NCBI RefSeq assembly: GCF_029784155.1
Contig: NC_073693.1
Coordinates: forward strand, 145,640,843 to 145,704,842
Source of the DNA: Uranotaenia lowii
Lineage: Eukaryota > Arthropoda > Insecta > Diptera > Culicidae
Reading direction: 5' to 3'
DNA: 64,000 bases
Shown: positions 48,481 to 61,104 of the stretch, piece by piece
How positions within the stretch are numbered: position 1 is the first letter of the stretch
Layout of the letters: each line of letters opens with the position of its first letter
Position numbers and translations under genes: made by a program
The notes under the pieces: model-generated
Seen by the model: the letters and a program-made list of their open reading frames with translations, nothing else
Database searches by the model: none
What the model was told of the DNA's origin: nothing

Positions 48481-48920
48481 TCAAGTGAAAGTGAAGCCAA
48501 TGGAGGTCGTTAGAAGGAACCAAATTCCGATTGTGGCCTGGTCGAGAAAGCAATTTTATACCCTGCTTGAATGGCCGTTCGGGGTTATATAAATATGTAT
48601 GTGTACATCCCTTTCGCTGGTCAAGGTTTTTCCTCCAGGCCGCCGGAAGATGTGGATCTCACACATGTTGTTGGAATCTTCTTCCTTCTACCAAGAAACC
48701 ATTTTCTGAACCGCACCATTCGGGAAGAAAATTTGTGGCCAAAACGTTTGCCAAATACATCATTTGTTTCAATTTTCTTTCGCACCAACCAGGCACAGTC
48801 TTGATCTGATAGGAAAAAAGTCAGTTGGCGGTTTAGAGAATGACTTAAGTGGCCGATCTTCTCACAAGCCAGGGTTGAAATCGGAAGGGATGTTGGAACA
48901 AATTTTTCACGATTAAATTG
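48480..48920. other. GC-richer non-repetitive island
   Basis: Two overlapping plus-strand frames (92 and 77 codons) cross it without recognisable motifs. No repeats seen. Possible host non-coding sequence. Confidence 0.25.
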
Positions 48921-49112
48921 CTACAGCAAATTTTTTTCTTAGGTTAATAGAACCCAACATTGGAGATTGCTTTGAATATTTGGAAGTATGACATATTTTA
49001 AATTGAAAAGTGTAAAACGAATAAAATTGATAATTCAAATCATAAAACATAATATATTATCTGTTTATTGAAATCTATTTATTGAGATCCTAAACGTGAT
49101 AAAATCATAAAT

Positions 49113-49633
49113 CAGTGGTCTTCCGGCCCCTTGGGGGCGTTGAGAGCTTCTAGAGAACTGTGAGCGCAAATTAGGGAGATGGTGGTATCATTTTAAAATT
49201 TACATTTTATCGAATTACAAAACAATTTAGAATTTAAGACCAATGAAAACTGTTACACTTTGAATAGTATTCAAATGAAATCAATAATTTTCGTTATTAA
49301 AAGTTTTACATATACTTTCTTTTTAATTTTTTTTATTCATTCGATCCTTTGCTCTAAGAAATTTTCTATATCAAACAATATAACTATGCATTATACATGT
49401 TATGCTATTTAATCAAATAACGGTAATTGTTTCTTGAACAATAATTATTGATATTTATAATTATAGGTAATTATAAATTGAATTCGAAAAAAAAACGTTA
49501 ACCAAAATTCAGATAGGCGTTTAATTACTACCCTTTTTTAAATTTTGTCATTTTTCAAAAATTTGCTTAGGGGCGTTTAGCTCGAAAAGTTAACAAAAAG
49601 GAGCGGTAAGGGAAAAAAGTTTGAAAACCACTG
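49113..49633. mobile_element. 521-bp hAT-like MITE
   Basis: The ends CAGTGGTCTTC and GAAAACCACTG mirror at 10 of 11 bases. The 8-mers flanking it, TCATAAAT and CCTTAAAT, match at 6 of 8. CAGTGGTTTTC ends with an 8-bp duplication are typical of hAT MITEs. Mostly AT-rich interior. Confidence 0.72.
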
Positions 49634-50845
49634 CCTTAAATCGATGATTTCCTATTTTCGCTTATAATATTCGAGGAAGACCATCCGAAATTATTGGGTG
49701 GATCTATGACTTTGCGTTTTACGACTACAGGATTACATCAGATTCCACTACAGAAATTGAAAGTAAACGATATGAAAATAAAAAAAAATTGTTCGAACTA
49801 ATAAAAAACACACAATTAGGTTATACCTGAGACATATCCAACTTTTGTGTATGTTTTAAAAAAAAAATCATAACATCACAGATGATTTTTATTTTGAACG
49901 TAAAAGATCAATAATTTTTGGAAAAACCTGTTTCCCTTCGAAATAAATTTATTTTTTCATATGACATTTAATATTTTTGATCAGTTTCAAGTACGATGGA
50001 TCTTGTACAATTCCAATCTTCAAACTCCAATTTCTAATTAATTTGAAACATATCCTTTGATTTTCATTTGATTTTGGCATCAATCAGATTTAAGTACTGC
50101 CCAATCATTGAACATGCCTAACACATTAAGGACCGCAAAGGAATTCAAGCTTGAGAACACCAAAATTTGTTATTCTCTATCTTAGAAAACACTTTACCAA
50201 AATTTTTCAAATTCAGTATCTTCGAGTTGTCGAAAGTGTTGAATCATTTTGTAGACGGCACTTTCTAAAATGTTTCACATTTGAGTTATGCTTCTCAGTG
50301 AAGTGCACAAACGTCAAGCGAAAAACGAGATACATATCTCGTATTTGATCTGCAATGTGTTAATATTGTTCTTATTCTAGCGGACCAGGATATGACAAAA
50401 CATTTGTGAACTTGAAAAATCAACTGTTCGATGGAAAAGTAAGGAAATGGCTGGTTCCCGATAAACTCCTAGTATAACAGAAAATTTCCGAGCTCAAAAC
50501 GGTAGTTCCAAATGCTGTGCTCCCGATAGCAAATCATCCTTGAATTGGGGCATAAACTGAAACAATTTCTCAGAAGTTGAATAAACTGGAAATTTTTTTA
50601 AAGAGATTTTTTGTTATTTAAAATCTGCAATTTCAATTTTGTAAGGTAACTTACAATGTTGCGGATAATGTTTATGAATTTAAAAAAAAATTGGTTAAAT
50701 TTTTATATATCAAGTTTATCGGTGAGAAATATGTTTCCTCGTGAAACAAGGAAAGAATTGAAAATTATAAATATTTGGAATGCTAGATTTGGCGTTGAAT
50801 AAGTCACGCAAGGGGTTTGAATGTGCTATTTGAAAATGCGCTTCG
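49634..50845. other. AT-rich DNA, nothing assigned
   Basis: No repeat partner, element end or credible coding frame was recognised. Confidence 0.25.
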
Positions 50846-50859
50846 CTTTCAGAATTTTT

Positions 50860-50990
50860 CCAGCACGTATCCGGCCTGGACAATCCAGGCAATTTAAAAA
50901 AAAACCTGGCAAAATACGAGCATTTGATTTCAAAATTTATGAACAAAAATCTGGGCAGTATCCGGGCAAATTTTGTCAAAACCCAAAACT
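50860..50990. repeat. fragment of the CCGGGCAAAA-type MITE
   Basis: CCAGGCAATT, CCTGGCAAAATACG and ATCCGGGCAAATTTTG blocks match the style of 45290-45420. Neither end is clear. Confidence 0.5.
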
Positions 50991-52262
50991 AACTCTGCGA
51001 AAATCAAGAAAAAGAATTGAAAAAAAAAATTATTTTCGTCATTTTGGATTTTATTTTAGGCTTTGAAAAAACGTTTCATGATAATTTTCATAAAATAAGT
51101 TTGGGGGTTGAACCATACAATACGGCTTCATGTTATTTCCTACAATTTGCAATCATTAGATTTTTTGTAAGTAGAGAATTGAATCCACTACAATTTTTCA
51201 AAGTTGGCTTTTTCGCGGTATATTGTTGGAATTTGAAAAATTAGCTTTTTATTGTAACCTTCCCTGAGTTTGCACTCAGGTTACAGTTATTTTTTTCTGT
51301 TTAATCCCATTAAAAGTATATTCAATGGAAAGCATTTTTAGTTAACATTCTTATGAAATAAATCAAATTCCGCTGTGATTTGTCACCAAAATATGCAAGT
51401 TATGCAATGAGTTTTGTAGCTGTATTTTAAAACAATTTTTCCATCCCCAAAACAGTTTTTACATAGGATGAATTGAAACTTTAATCGTGAAGCTTCTAAC
51501 TTCAGCCTTCATGAATTCTAATGCAATATTTTTAGAGCAATCCATATGTGACTTACGGTAGGAAGTTAGTGAATATAACTTTACAAAATGTTCGGAACAT
51601 TTTTACTGACATTGAAATGTTTCAATGATAAATTTATTGAAAAAAAAATTGATCATAGTAATACGGTAGAATCGCAAAGTTATTACGTTTTGTTTTAAGT
51701 GATGAGTGTTTAAATGACTCTCCAGGGACTAACTATATGATGAGGGATAAGGTGACTGGAAAAATTTGTTGTTTTGAAGATGTTTTGAAATTTGGGTGGA
51801 AAAAGAAACCAGGCAACCGGAATAACAAGAAAGCTACCGTTCGCTTCTTGAATTCTAGAGAAGCGTGATTTACTCGAAAAAATAACCAAAAAAATGCGCA
51901 TATTTAAGATTATGTACAGCAAATAAAAATTTAAAATAAAACTCAATCAAGCTAGAATTAAAAATTGAAAATCAATATGCCCTGTAAAGAAATATTGTTA
52001 TTTTTGTTCTTACATATATAACATCATAATTTTACTAAAAGTTCTTTCTAAAATAAATTGTGAGCAAAAATTTGAGGCTTCTGGAAGAAGATGATGCCTT
52101 TGCCAAATTTAACACGAGTTCGCATTCTAGGTTGAATTTTTTGTAATGTTGTTGGGATTTTCCTGATGACCTACAATGCATTTGAAAAATAAATACCAGT
52201 ATTAGTGGGATAAAAATATTGTATTTTAGGCAAGAAGTGCTCTGCAATTTTTTCATTGCACA
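50991..52262. other. AT-rich DNA, nothing assigned
   Basis: No repeat partner, element end or credible coding frame was recognised. Confidence 0.25.
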
Positions 52263-52264
52263 TA

Positions 52265-52875
52265 CAGTGAGCGAAATAAGAATAGCACCACTATGTGTTT
52301 TGCTTGTTTAAATATGAATGATTGAAAATGACGAAAATTTTCTTCCACAGTTTGTTCTGAATTGCTTAATGGATAAATCAAGCATAAGTTTACTTTTTTT
52401 GGACGTAGCAATTGGCGTTGAGGACCAAAAATGTGAAAAAAGGGTGCGAAATAAGAATAGAACCACTTGAGTTTTTTCAACAAAAACATGATTATTTTTT
52501 GTTGAATTGTATTAGCATCTCTTAAAACCCCCTTTTAATACCTTTGGAAACCTTTGGAATTCTGGAAAACTCCTAAAATGCAATTATCTATTGAAATAAT
52601 TCGTAGAAGCATTATTATTCACTTTTACTCAGTAAATTTTTAAAAATAAATATGTTTTTGTTGAAACACTCAAGTGGTTCTATTCTTATTTCGCACCCTT
52701 TTTTCACATTTTTGGTCCTCAACGCCAATTGCTACGTCCAAAAAAAGTAAACTTATGCTTGATTTATCCATTAAGCAATTCAGAACAAACTGTGGAAGAA
52801 AATTTTCGTCATTTTCAATCATTCATATTTTAACAAGCAAAATACATAGTGGTGCTATTCTTATTTCGCTCACTG
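52265..52875. mobile_element. 611-bp foldback MITE, CAGTGAGCG family (complete copy)
   Basis: Perfect mirrored ends CAGTGAGCGAAATAAGAAT with TA at 52263-52264 and 52876-52877. The arms run almost to the centre, and an internal repeat of the end motif (GCGAAATAAGAATAG) occurs near 52446 and inverted near 52680. Frames on both strands in the arms are fortuitous. TA duplication and CAGTG ends fit the Tc1/mariner superfamily. Confidence 0.88.
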
Positions 52876-52899
52876 TAGTAAGTGTAGAGACCTACTTAA

Positions 52900-53475
52900 A
52901 AAAATAAATTATATTATTTCAGGCTCATTTTTACTAACTGCAGAATCTCAATGGCATTCGCTCGATTTGTTCTCAAATCACTTATCGGCTGAACCTAGAA
53001 AAAGTAAACTTGATAGAGAAATACCGAAATTCTCCAAAATGTCTCAAACTGCGATTTACTGAATAGCACTAGCCTATAATCGATAAACGCCATGAGAAAC
53101 ATGGTACGAAGCCAACTCCATTGAAAACTCGAGTAAATGGAGTAAAAATTGACACTCACGGTCACAATCAAAGTTGTGCAAAATTTTTTAGAAACCTTGT
53201 TTTTAGAATCAAGAACTCTAAAGACGGGGCCCCTTGTTGCGTCATACACAAGATTCTTAATTGAATATTCATTATTAATCCACACTCACACACTATCACC
53301 TAACACATAACACACCTTGAACATTGAAACACCTTACAAAAAAGAGAAACATCAAATTTAGCGGAAATAAAAGTTCAGTTCGTTGGTAGATTCCAAATCG
53401 AAAGCGTCTATTTCTAAAGTGTCTGAAAATCAGGTCGTGTCTGAACCAAGTTCAGGCAGCTTAACCAATATTTTT
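52900..53475 (+). mobile_element. possible LTR (or its 3' part) of an LTR retrotransposon
   Basis: The segment just left of the primer-binding site should be an LTR. It contains AATAAA at about 53368, which could be a polyadenylation signal. The 5' limit and terminal CA cannot be placed, and no second LTR was found in the window. Called mainly from the adjacent PBS. Confidence 0.3.
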
Positions 53476-53479
53476 TGAA

Positions 53480-53497
53480 TGGCGCCCAACGTGGGGC
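53480..53497 (+). other. LTR-retrotransposon primer-binding site, tRNA-Lys type
   Basis: TGGCGCCCAACGTGGGGC is complementary over all 18 bases to the 3' end (with CCA) of insect tRNA-Lys(CUU), as I know it from Drosophila. Such sites prime reverse transcription in some insect LTR retrotransposons and retroviruses. No Gag or Pol frame follows; the downstream DNA is broken and AT-rich. Confidence 0.6.
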
Positions 53498-53499
53498 CA

Positions 53500-55040
53500 A
53501 GGCATCATGCAACAGCAGGGTAAAATTCAACATTTATATACCACAACACTTATTCAATTTTTAGTTTAATATAATGTAATGAAGTTATCAATAATGATGA
53601 TGACTTGGTATCTCACATTTTTTTGATTCTCATTTTTTGATTTCTTAAAATTTGAAGAATCGAGCAATTGCAAATATTTTTACATTATTTGATGCCGTAA
53701 AAAACGTTTCCCAGTATGACGGATTGGCTTAAAATATCACCTACAAACTTTATATTGTTTTTTTTTATCCAATACCAACACTGTTGGTGTAAAAATAGTT
53801 TTCAGACAATTCCCAAATTGTTTTACGGACGGATATTTAGAAACAGTAAAGAAAAAATCAAACTTTTCAACTATTTTGCTTGTTTACACACCATAGACAG
53901 AGATTCGTACACATTTAACAGCTCATACACAGTTAAATTAATTGACAATTTTACAGGTTAGCAAAACAACTGGTCGAAAAAAACGAAACCTCATTGTAAG
54001 TACACAAACACTATTTTTATCATGACGACACTATTTTATACTTTGGAATCATCATACAACAAAAATTAAATATTTTTTATTTTTCCTACACTTTCTACAC
54101 ACTTGCTAGAATCCTTGATAAAGGCTAAATATAAGCCGGAACGTTGGATGTTGTGATTAAATTCGTTTTTTAATCACTTAACAGACTGAAATGCCGAAAA
54201 CAACTTAGAACTTTAATCATACAGTCGACAGGAAAATATGGAAAAAAAGTAATTCAATTTTCAGTCTAAAATGCAATGCAAATCAAAGATTCACCTTTTT
54301 AATCTTGTTTCCATATGCTGGAATGTGATTTGCATCACACGTTTGTTAATTTAAAAATTTCATCCTTCCAAACAATATTTTTTTTATTATTTTATCTAGT
54401 AGAATTTTTGTATTTTTGTTACCCCTAAATGTATTCCTTTATGCTTTTTCTTAAAAAACATTTTTGACAGAAAAAAAAATGTAATTTTTATTTCAAATGA
54501 AACCAAAAATAACTGCAATTAGTGCTTTTCGTGATGTGACAAAACAAATATATCAAAAACTTCAAATTTCAAACCCGAACGTTTTCATTTGATGTTTCAT
54601 TAAAAACAAAGTTTGTTTCAAATTACCCCTTTTTCTTAGTTGGGTGAAAATCGCAAGTTTTTGTATGTTAAAAAAATAACTGGTGATGTCCCTTCAACTT
54701 AATTTTTTTTTATGTACATGCGGTATAATTATCTGTGGACATAAAGTTTCTAGAAGCCTTCAATGACAAGTGTTGCATGATGCCCCGGTTGACGGTACAC
54801 TTTTTTCGATATTTTTAACCGAGTTTTTTTAATAATTTTTTTTTCAAAAACATAACTTAATAACAAATTCAAGATAAAATTCGTCCCCTTTTACGTCAAT
54901 TTTATATGGGACCCCTCTTTTTTGCGAGGCACCAGGGGATTGTTCTAAGTAAGAAACTAACTTTCACACCAATTGTATAAATATGACCAAAATTCGATCT
55001 CATGACCACTGACTCGGAAACTTGAACGGTATCCTCTAGG
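53500..55040. other. AT-rich DNA, probably decayed retroelement
   Basis: The 81-codon frame at 53716-53961 lacks motifs. 'cttgataaaggct...agccggaacgttgg' at about 54114-54147 resembles a motif common near Penelope-like or other retroelement ends. Nothing else assigned. Confidence 0.3.
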
Positions 55041-55199
55041 CCATGGTCAGTGGCAACTTGAGGAAACTGATTCCAGCGTTAAAGTGAGGCTGTCGGATTT
55101 CTGGAACAAAAATTCAGTTTTTCCATAATCGTTTCCATAGAAATTTGAAATCTTTTGAAGGTGTTTAAAAAGACGTTGGACCTTTGAATGTTCATATGA

Positions 55200-57200
55200 C
55201 TTAAGAAATTTAAATTGATTTTTTTTTACCCAAAGTTCAACACTGAAATCGAACAGCCAGCCACAAATTATCCAAACTGTCGGCCGTCGTCGGTAAGATT
55301 TTCCACCCACAACAGAAACAAATGCTCCAAAACCAACTTAAGCCAAAGAAATAGCCGAGCAGAAGATGGAGATTTGGTATTTCCTTCACCATCACCACCA
55401 GAACTGAGTGAGAAACAAACTAGTGGTACGTGCGTGGAAAATTGATTTTTATCGGTCTTTGTTTCGTTTTTGGATTCCGCAAATTTGGATCCTTGTTTGT
55501 TGAGGTTGGATTGGCCCGGTCAGCCAGCACACGCACAGATTTCAAAGTTTGAATTACGACAATTTGTTTCCGATTGATTTACTTCCCTGGAGTTGGGTTG
55601 GCCGCCCGGAGGTTCCGATTGGAAACATCTTTATCATCCACTCATTGGCAGAAAGCGATTTGAAATCCGTTCTTCGATGAGGGTTCGTTTTGTAGTTTGA
55701 GGGTTTGTTTTTCAATTTAAAAATGGTAGGTATTTGGATACGAGTAAATCATTCCGACTTTTTTTTTTATCATATTCCATTCTTACTTCCCTGCAATCGC
55801 AGAGAAAAATTGAGAATAGCAACTTAATACCAGCATTCCAAGACCAGCTCGACCTTATTTGCAGCATTTCTTGTACCCTTGATTTCCCAATCGCAATTTA
55901 ACATCTCCCGAATAGGCAAACAGGACTTCGATTCACGTGGTAATCGCTCTAGTTTTTTTTCTTTCAAAGTTTAAATTTCTTGTGCCATTTCCGCCCACAT
56001 CGATTCAGGGAAACACGCTAGGGATTTAGCTAGGCAGCGGCAGAAAAAAAAGCTCAAGCCTCGACCTATGTATCTTGGCCATTGGCTGGTTGTTGAGGAA
56101 ATGGAATTTCCATTTCGGTGAAAAATTTTCCAATCGAGATTACTGATGGTTGGTGCAAATGGCTGGTGGAATGCGACGGAGCTAAATGCAGGGATTCTAG
56201 GGCAGCGAAATTGGAGCGTGCACTTCAATATTTGCTCTAGTTTTCCCTTTTCGTTTTCGTACTTTTTTCTCCTTTCGCCTTGATTAAACGGGTGAGTGCT
56301 TGCTTAGCGCTTCGAGTAGGGTATATTGAAGCAGGAGTGCTCGCATTTTCCTCCCGGATTGAAAAGGTCAATATTGATCGGTTGGATTACTTTATCTGAT
56401 GCTGCCGTAGAAGATGTAATTAACGATTTAATGAAGTAAATGATCAGATTAGCCGTTAGATGCTGTAAATGTAAAGGGTTCTTGTCGGTAATTGAATAAA
56501 TAGGTCTTCAAACCTAGTTTGATATTTCAAAGAAAATTCCTGTGACTTTCTTTACTTCAATCTGTTATAAACGAATACTTATCATTCGAGCCAAGAATAT
56601 TTTGAGGAACATTAATTGGTTGAAGATTTTTTAGAAACAGTTTAACTCAACTTGAAAACGGAATGCGCGAAAAAAAAATTTGATGGAACTGCTTTAAAGG
56701 GATTGATTATATTCAAAATCCAGAATTTACACAAAATTAAATGATAAAGATAAATCCTATGAAAACATTTACAAAGTTACATTTCAAAGAGTCCAACAAT
56801 CACCGTTTGTCTTAAAAAGAAATGCCTAATTTTTTCGCAAACAAAAGTCAAAGGCACCGACTAGGTAAGGAAAAAAACCAGCAAAAATGAAGCAAATTAG
56901 CAATTTTCCTCCCGTTTTAGCACACTAATGAATGAAGCGCAAACATTGGAGCCCGTGGAATAAAAAAAATCTCTGAAGAACAAAATTTTGACGTCGAAGC
57001 CATTCGACATGGGTGGTGGGTTTTGAAAAGGCTGACGTTCTGGGGAAAATGTACCCGTGGAATGTATGCAAATCATGAGAATAAATATATTCCGGCGTTT
57101 ATTTGCTAACCATTTTCATTCTCCGTGGATGGTTTGATTTGATAAACGGTAATTTGAACAGGTTAGTATGGGTGAAGATGGTGAACGAATCGAGTTACTA
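55200..57200. other. GC-richer non-repetitive island, about 2 kb
   Basis: The largest island without visible repeats. It contains a 76-codon plus-strand frame (55215-55445) rich in Ser, Pro and Glu, bounded by CAG-type acceptors and GTACGT, and an 85-codon minus-strand frame (55971-56228). No domain recognised. The best candidate for host sequence in the right half of the window. Confidence 0.3.
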
Positions 57201-58118
57201 GAGGCTTATGACACCAACCGCAATTTTGGGTCATTGTGTGAATATTTGCTAAAAAAAATTATGATTACTTATTGAAGCTAATTGACTAATTTGTGAAGAG
57301 TGCTAATTCTGTTGATTCATTCGATAGTTGCTTAAACCAGAATATGAATTCAAGCTTCAAACTTATATTAAAAGGTAATTAAACTGAATTCAATTGAAAT
57401 GGTAATATTATCTAATTGATTTAATATTCTTTAATACAAACATTACATGAACTGGTAGACTTATGAAGAATATTCATTCATCAAGGAAAAGGATCTATTG
57501 TATGTATGTATGTATGGTTCCCCCATCGGTAGCAAGGTCCTGCCTATGGCTGTGTGGCTTGGCCTTCGAATTTCTTCTAGGGCTTCCACGGTCCGATGGT
57601 TCGTCGAAGGAAGGCATCCAACCCTCAGAAACCTACAATGGCCGGCTACCCGTGCCGCTTGCAAAAATTTCTTCAGGTCATCCCCAGATGCATTCCTTCT
57701 AAAAATATACAATGGTTATAAAATATCTGCAGGAAAGGAAAATTACTTAACATATTTATTGAATATACAGTTTATTAAGATAAACAATTTTCGTTAACAA
57801 AAGGATACGGACCTGAAATAAAAGTTGTTATTATGCCTGTTTATATAAATGTGTATAAAGTTTTATATTCATCTATGAAATGGTGATCAAATACTATACA
57901 ATAACAAAACATTGAACAATTTACGAATGTTCAACATTGTTTATCCATCTAATGCTAAGATGAAAAAATAAATTTTATTTTGACCAAAAGGACCTCAAAT
58001 CTGCTACAATCAAAGGGGTATAATAGTTAAATTTAAAAATACAAAATAAATAATCGATTGTGATAATTGAAAATGTATGCTAGGGAATGAAATAGAATCC
58101 GTTATCTGTTGATGACTA

Positions 58119-59075
58119 GAGTAAGGTGGGGTAAAAGTACGAGTCGGGTAAAAGTGCGTTTTGAGATTATCACAAACCGAGAACAGTAAAATTCAAAACT
58201 CTGGCGTGGATTGATAATGATTTGGACTGCCTTCATCCAGATATAATTTTTATTTGGGAAAATTGAAAATACTCCGAAAAATGCCGTAAAGCAGCTTTTT
58301 TGCCCAAATGATGTAATATTCAAAATAACGGCAAACATGTTTGAGCAATCAAAATTCTGGCTTTCAATGAAAGACTCAATGTGTCTGTATAGTTGTTTTC
58401 AACCACTAGCAAATGCCGAAGAAAGAATTTCATTAATTTGTCTCTGCTTTGCACAATAAACTGTAAATCACAAGAAACCTGGAAAGGGGCAAAAGTACGA
58501 ATTGCAAATGGGGCAAAAGTACGAGTGATATACAGGGTCTTCTGAAGTAAATCTGAACGGAAAGTTTTAACTTCTTTCTAAAATTCACTGGGAACATCAG
58601 CGCGTAATTTTGTTTCTACATGGACTAGCCCGCGCGAAAAATTGGATAAATACGATCAAAACTGGGTTTCGTAAACCTGTTGAATATGGAGAACTCCCAA
58701 TTCGCGCAGGTTTTCGCCCATTTATAGGATTTGTATCAGAAGCGAACACAGAAGTAGGTAACTGCTGTAAGCAAAGATTGACATAAAATAATTTTCCTCT
58801 TGACTTCATGTAGAATTGCGGAGTTCTGAATGGTCGTACTTTTACCCCACATCATTCGAACTTTTGCCCCAGAGGTGGGGTAAGAGTACGTTTCGATAGC
58901 AGTTAGGCATTTTCACTACTGCTATCAAATGCGTCGATTGATTATCTTCGTAATTTTTTAGAAGTGAGATAAAAATCTAAGGAATCCAATGCTGTTCTTG
59001 TTTTTTTGGAAAATCAACAGCAAAATTTCTAAAAATAGTATAGCACTAAGGTCGTATTTTTACCCCACCATACTC
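58119..59075. mobile_element. 957-bp MITE with GAGTAAGGTGGGG ends and TA duplication
   Basis: TA-GAGTAAGGTGGGGTAAAAG on the left mirrors TTTTACCCCACCATACTC-TA on the right. GGGGCAAAAGTACGA-type blocks recur inside at 58490, 58510, 58845 and 58865. No coding capacity. It resembles the other TA-flanked, G-rich-ended MITEs at 11894 and 60442. Confidence 0.8.
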
Positions 59076-59997
59076 TACATACTGAGATACTGCGACACAC
59101 AATTTTGATTATTTAAAATTGTTACATATTCCAAAAAAACATATGGGTACAGAATGTATTCAAAATCAATAAAAAATTAATTTAACAACCGGATCGGACG
59201 ATCCAAATCCAAATATTAGAAAATAGAAATTTTACTCTCATAATCCACCCACTTACAATCAAACGCAAACGGATCAGAAAAAAAATCAAAGTAGGCCGCG
59301 GAAAACAAACGCTTTATTCACGCCCACAAATTCATTTACGCCCACATGTTAAAACCTACGGAGCATCCTTTAAAAATCTATTCACTAACATTCCCAAACT
59401 GACCACACGAAATAAGGCGCCATATTGTCTGATTTTGGAAAGGATTAATAAATATGTACCTAAAACAAATTTCAAAATAATCATCTAAAAGTAATATTAT
59501 GCTTTTGTGCGTAAGAAGATAGAAAAGAGAAATAAAGAGAGGCAATAACATGGAAGTTCCTCACCGGGTTTTTCGATGCTTCTTGCTGACATGCTCGGAC
59601 ATGTTGGAGCGGGAAATCAGTTTTCACTTAATCACTTCACATTTTCGCCAAAAAAACGCATACACATCCCTCAAAAACTTTTTTATTTTAAACATTCTGA
59701 CCTCATTGAACCATGACATTAAACCTTCCCACGTATCGACATTTCCAGTCGAAAATTTTCATAATCCGACGAAGTGTATTCACTGTTTCAGCATAACAAC
59801 CACTTCATATTCTTCAATTTTAGGATCGATAAAGTTCACTCGATTTTAAAGACACGATTAACTGTTTGCCGACGCGAAACCTTCCCATTTCTACTACGAC
59901 GAAAACGAAAAAGCATCAGTAGGTACACCGATCAAAAAACGCGCCCGCATCTGACGAGAGAACGCGAGCAACTGGTCACTATTGAATGCTAGTTGAG

Positions 59998-60030
59998 TAT
60001 AAAAGGTGTCATTTGGTGTATTAAACTTCA
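59998..60030 (+). promoter_or_regulatory. possible TATA promoter
   Basis: TATAAAAGG at about 59998-60006 follows a GC-richer 60-bp stretch with CGCGCCCGC and GAACGCGAG. About 30 bp downstream the sequence is TTCATACTC. It lies at the presumed 5' edge of the 57500-60048 insertion but points the opposite way. Weak, single-motif evidence. Confidence 0.25.
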
Positions 60031-60441
60031 TACTCAAAAGGTTATTTGCATTCATCAAGGAAAAGGATCTATTCATTAGAAAATAATGGAAAAACTAGAT
60101 GAAACAATAGATATTGCAAAACTTTTCATTTGTCATTTATTTAAGGTCTTTTTCTTCGTTTCAATCCGTCAGTCCGTCCGTCATCATTTCAATCCGTCAG
60201 AACAAAAATGACAGGAAATGACTAAATTTTGTCATAAAACTGGATTGTTTTTGAAAATTGTAATACCCTTTTTGCCATTTCCTCATGGTCCGCCAATGTT
60301 CGTTGTAGATTTCTTTAGACCGGCCTCCTAAGGAAAGAACTGAGAGCAAATTTTGTTCTATTTCTTTCACAGAATCGTTGCTTAGTTTTTTCAATAAGGT
60401 ATCCACGCTGTTAGGGATTTCAAACCGTTATTTTATAAGTA

Positions 60442-61104
60442 GGGGAGTATAAGGATACACGATCCTAGGGGATACTTGATTTCTTCGCTATGTCTCGAAA
60501 CAGGAATGTCTTAGAAATATCAAATGTTCTAGAAAAATGTGCCAAATAGAACAAAACAACAATGCTGTTATCTCAACAAATTTTAAAAAAAATTATTTTT
60601 CGAGTTTTTAAACTTTGTTCGAAAAATTTAACAAAATGTATTTGAAGATCTTATTTTATCACTTCAAAATGCTTCTGACATGAAAAAATTACAATAAAAA
60701 TATTAATTCCAATATGTCAATCGTTAGAGTATAACATAAACTTCTTTATGCCATTTCTTCAAACAATTGTAAACTCTCAATTTTATTTAAGAAAAAGTTT
60801 TCAAAAATGTTTGTTATGGGTATAATTGATCCCTAGAGTCCTAAAAGATATATTTGTCTTCTGAATGGATCGTGATCATTGGTTATCATGAAATTACTAA
60901 TATATGATCAATAAGTAATGTATATATAGTAATTTTCTGTTTAAAAGGAATAAAAAAATTGTATTTATCTACAAACTAGAAAATTGCGCCTTTAAGTATG
61001 CTGCTTAAAATTACACGCTGTCAGAAAATGCATATACGGCGAGTTGCTAAATGTTCCCAAAAACATATAATAAAAAAAGGGGATCAAGTATTCCCATTCT
61101 CCCC
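60442..61104. mobile_element. 663-bp MITE with GGGGAG ends and TA duplication
   Basis: TA-GGGGAGTATAAGGATAC on the left and ATTCCCATTCTCCCC-TA on the right. GGGGATACTTGAT near the left end is mirrored by GGGGATCAAGTATTCCC at the right (61080-61096). Non-coding. Confidence 0.7.

Larger units (their letters stand above)
57500..60048 (-). mobile_element. retroposon-like insertion with CATA tail and 25-bp flanking duplication
   Basis: A perfect 25-bp direct repeat lies at 57475-57499 and 60049-60073. On the minus strand the interval ends in CCATACATACATACATAC (57500-57517), abutting one repeat copy, as for the 9827-13767 insertion. The minus-strand frame 57712-57461 lies at the tail end; no RT motif is seen. 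The MITE at 58119-59075 is nested inside. Without it about 1.6 kb remain. Confidence 0.55.

Noticed and set aside
60143..60205. Small direct repeats around TTTCAATCCGTCAG as a CRISPR-like array
   Set aside because: Only two or three overlapping copies with no regular spacers, in a eukaryotic setting; simple local duplication.
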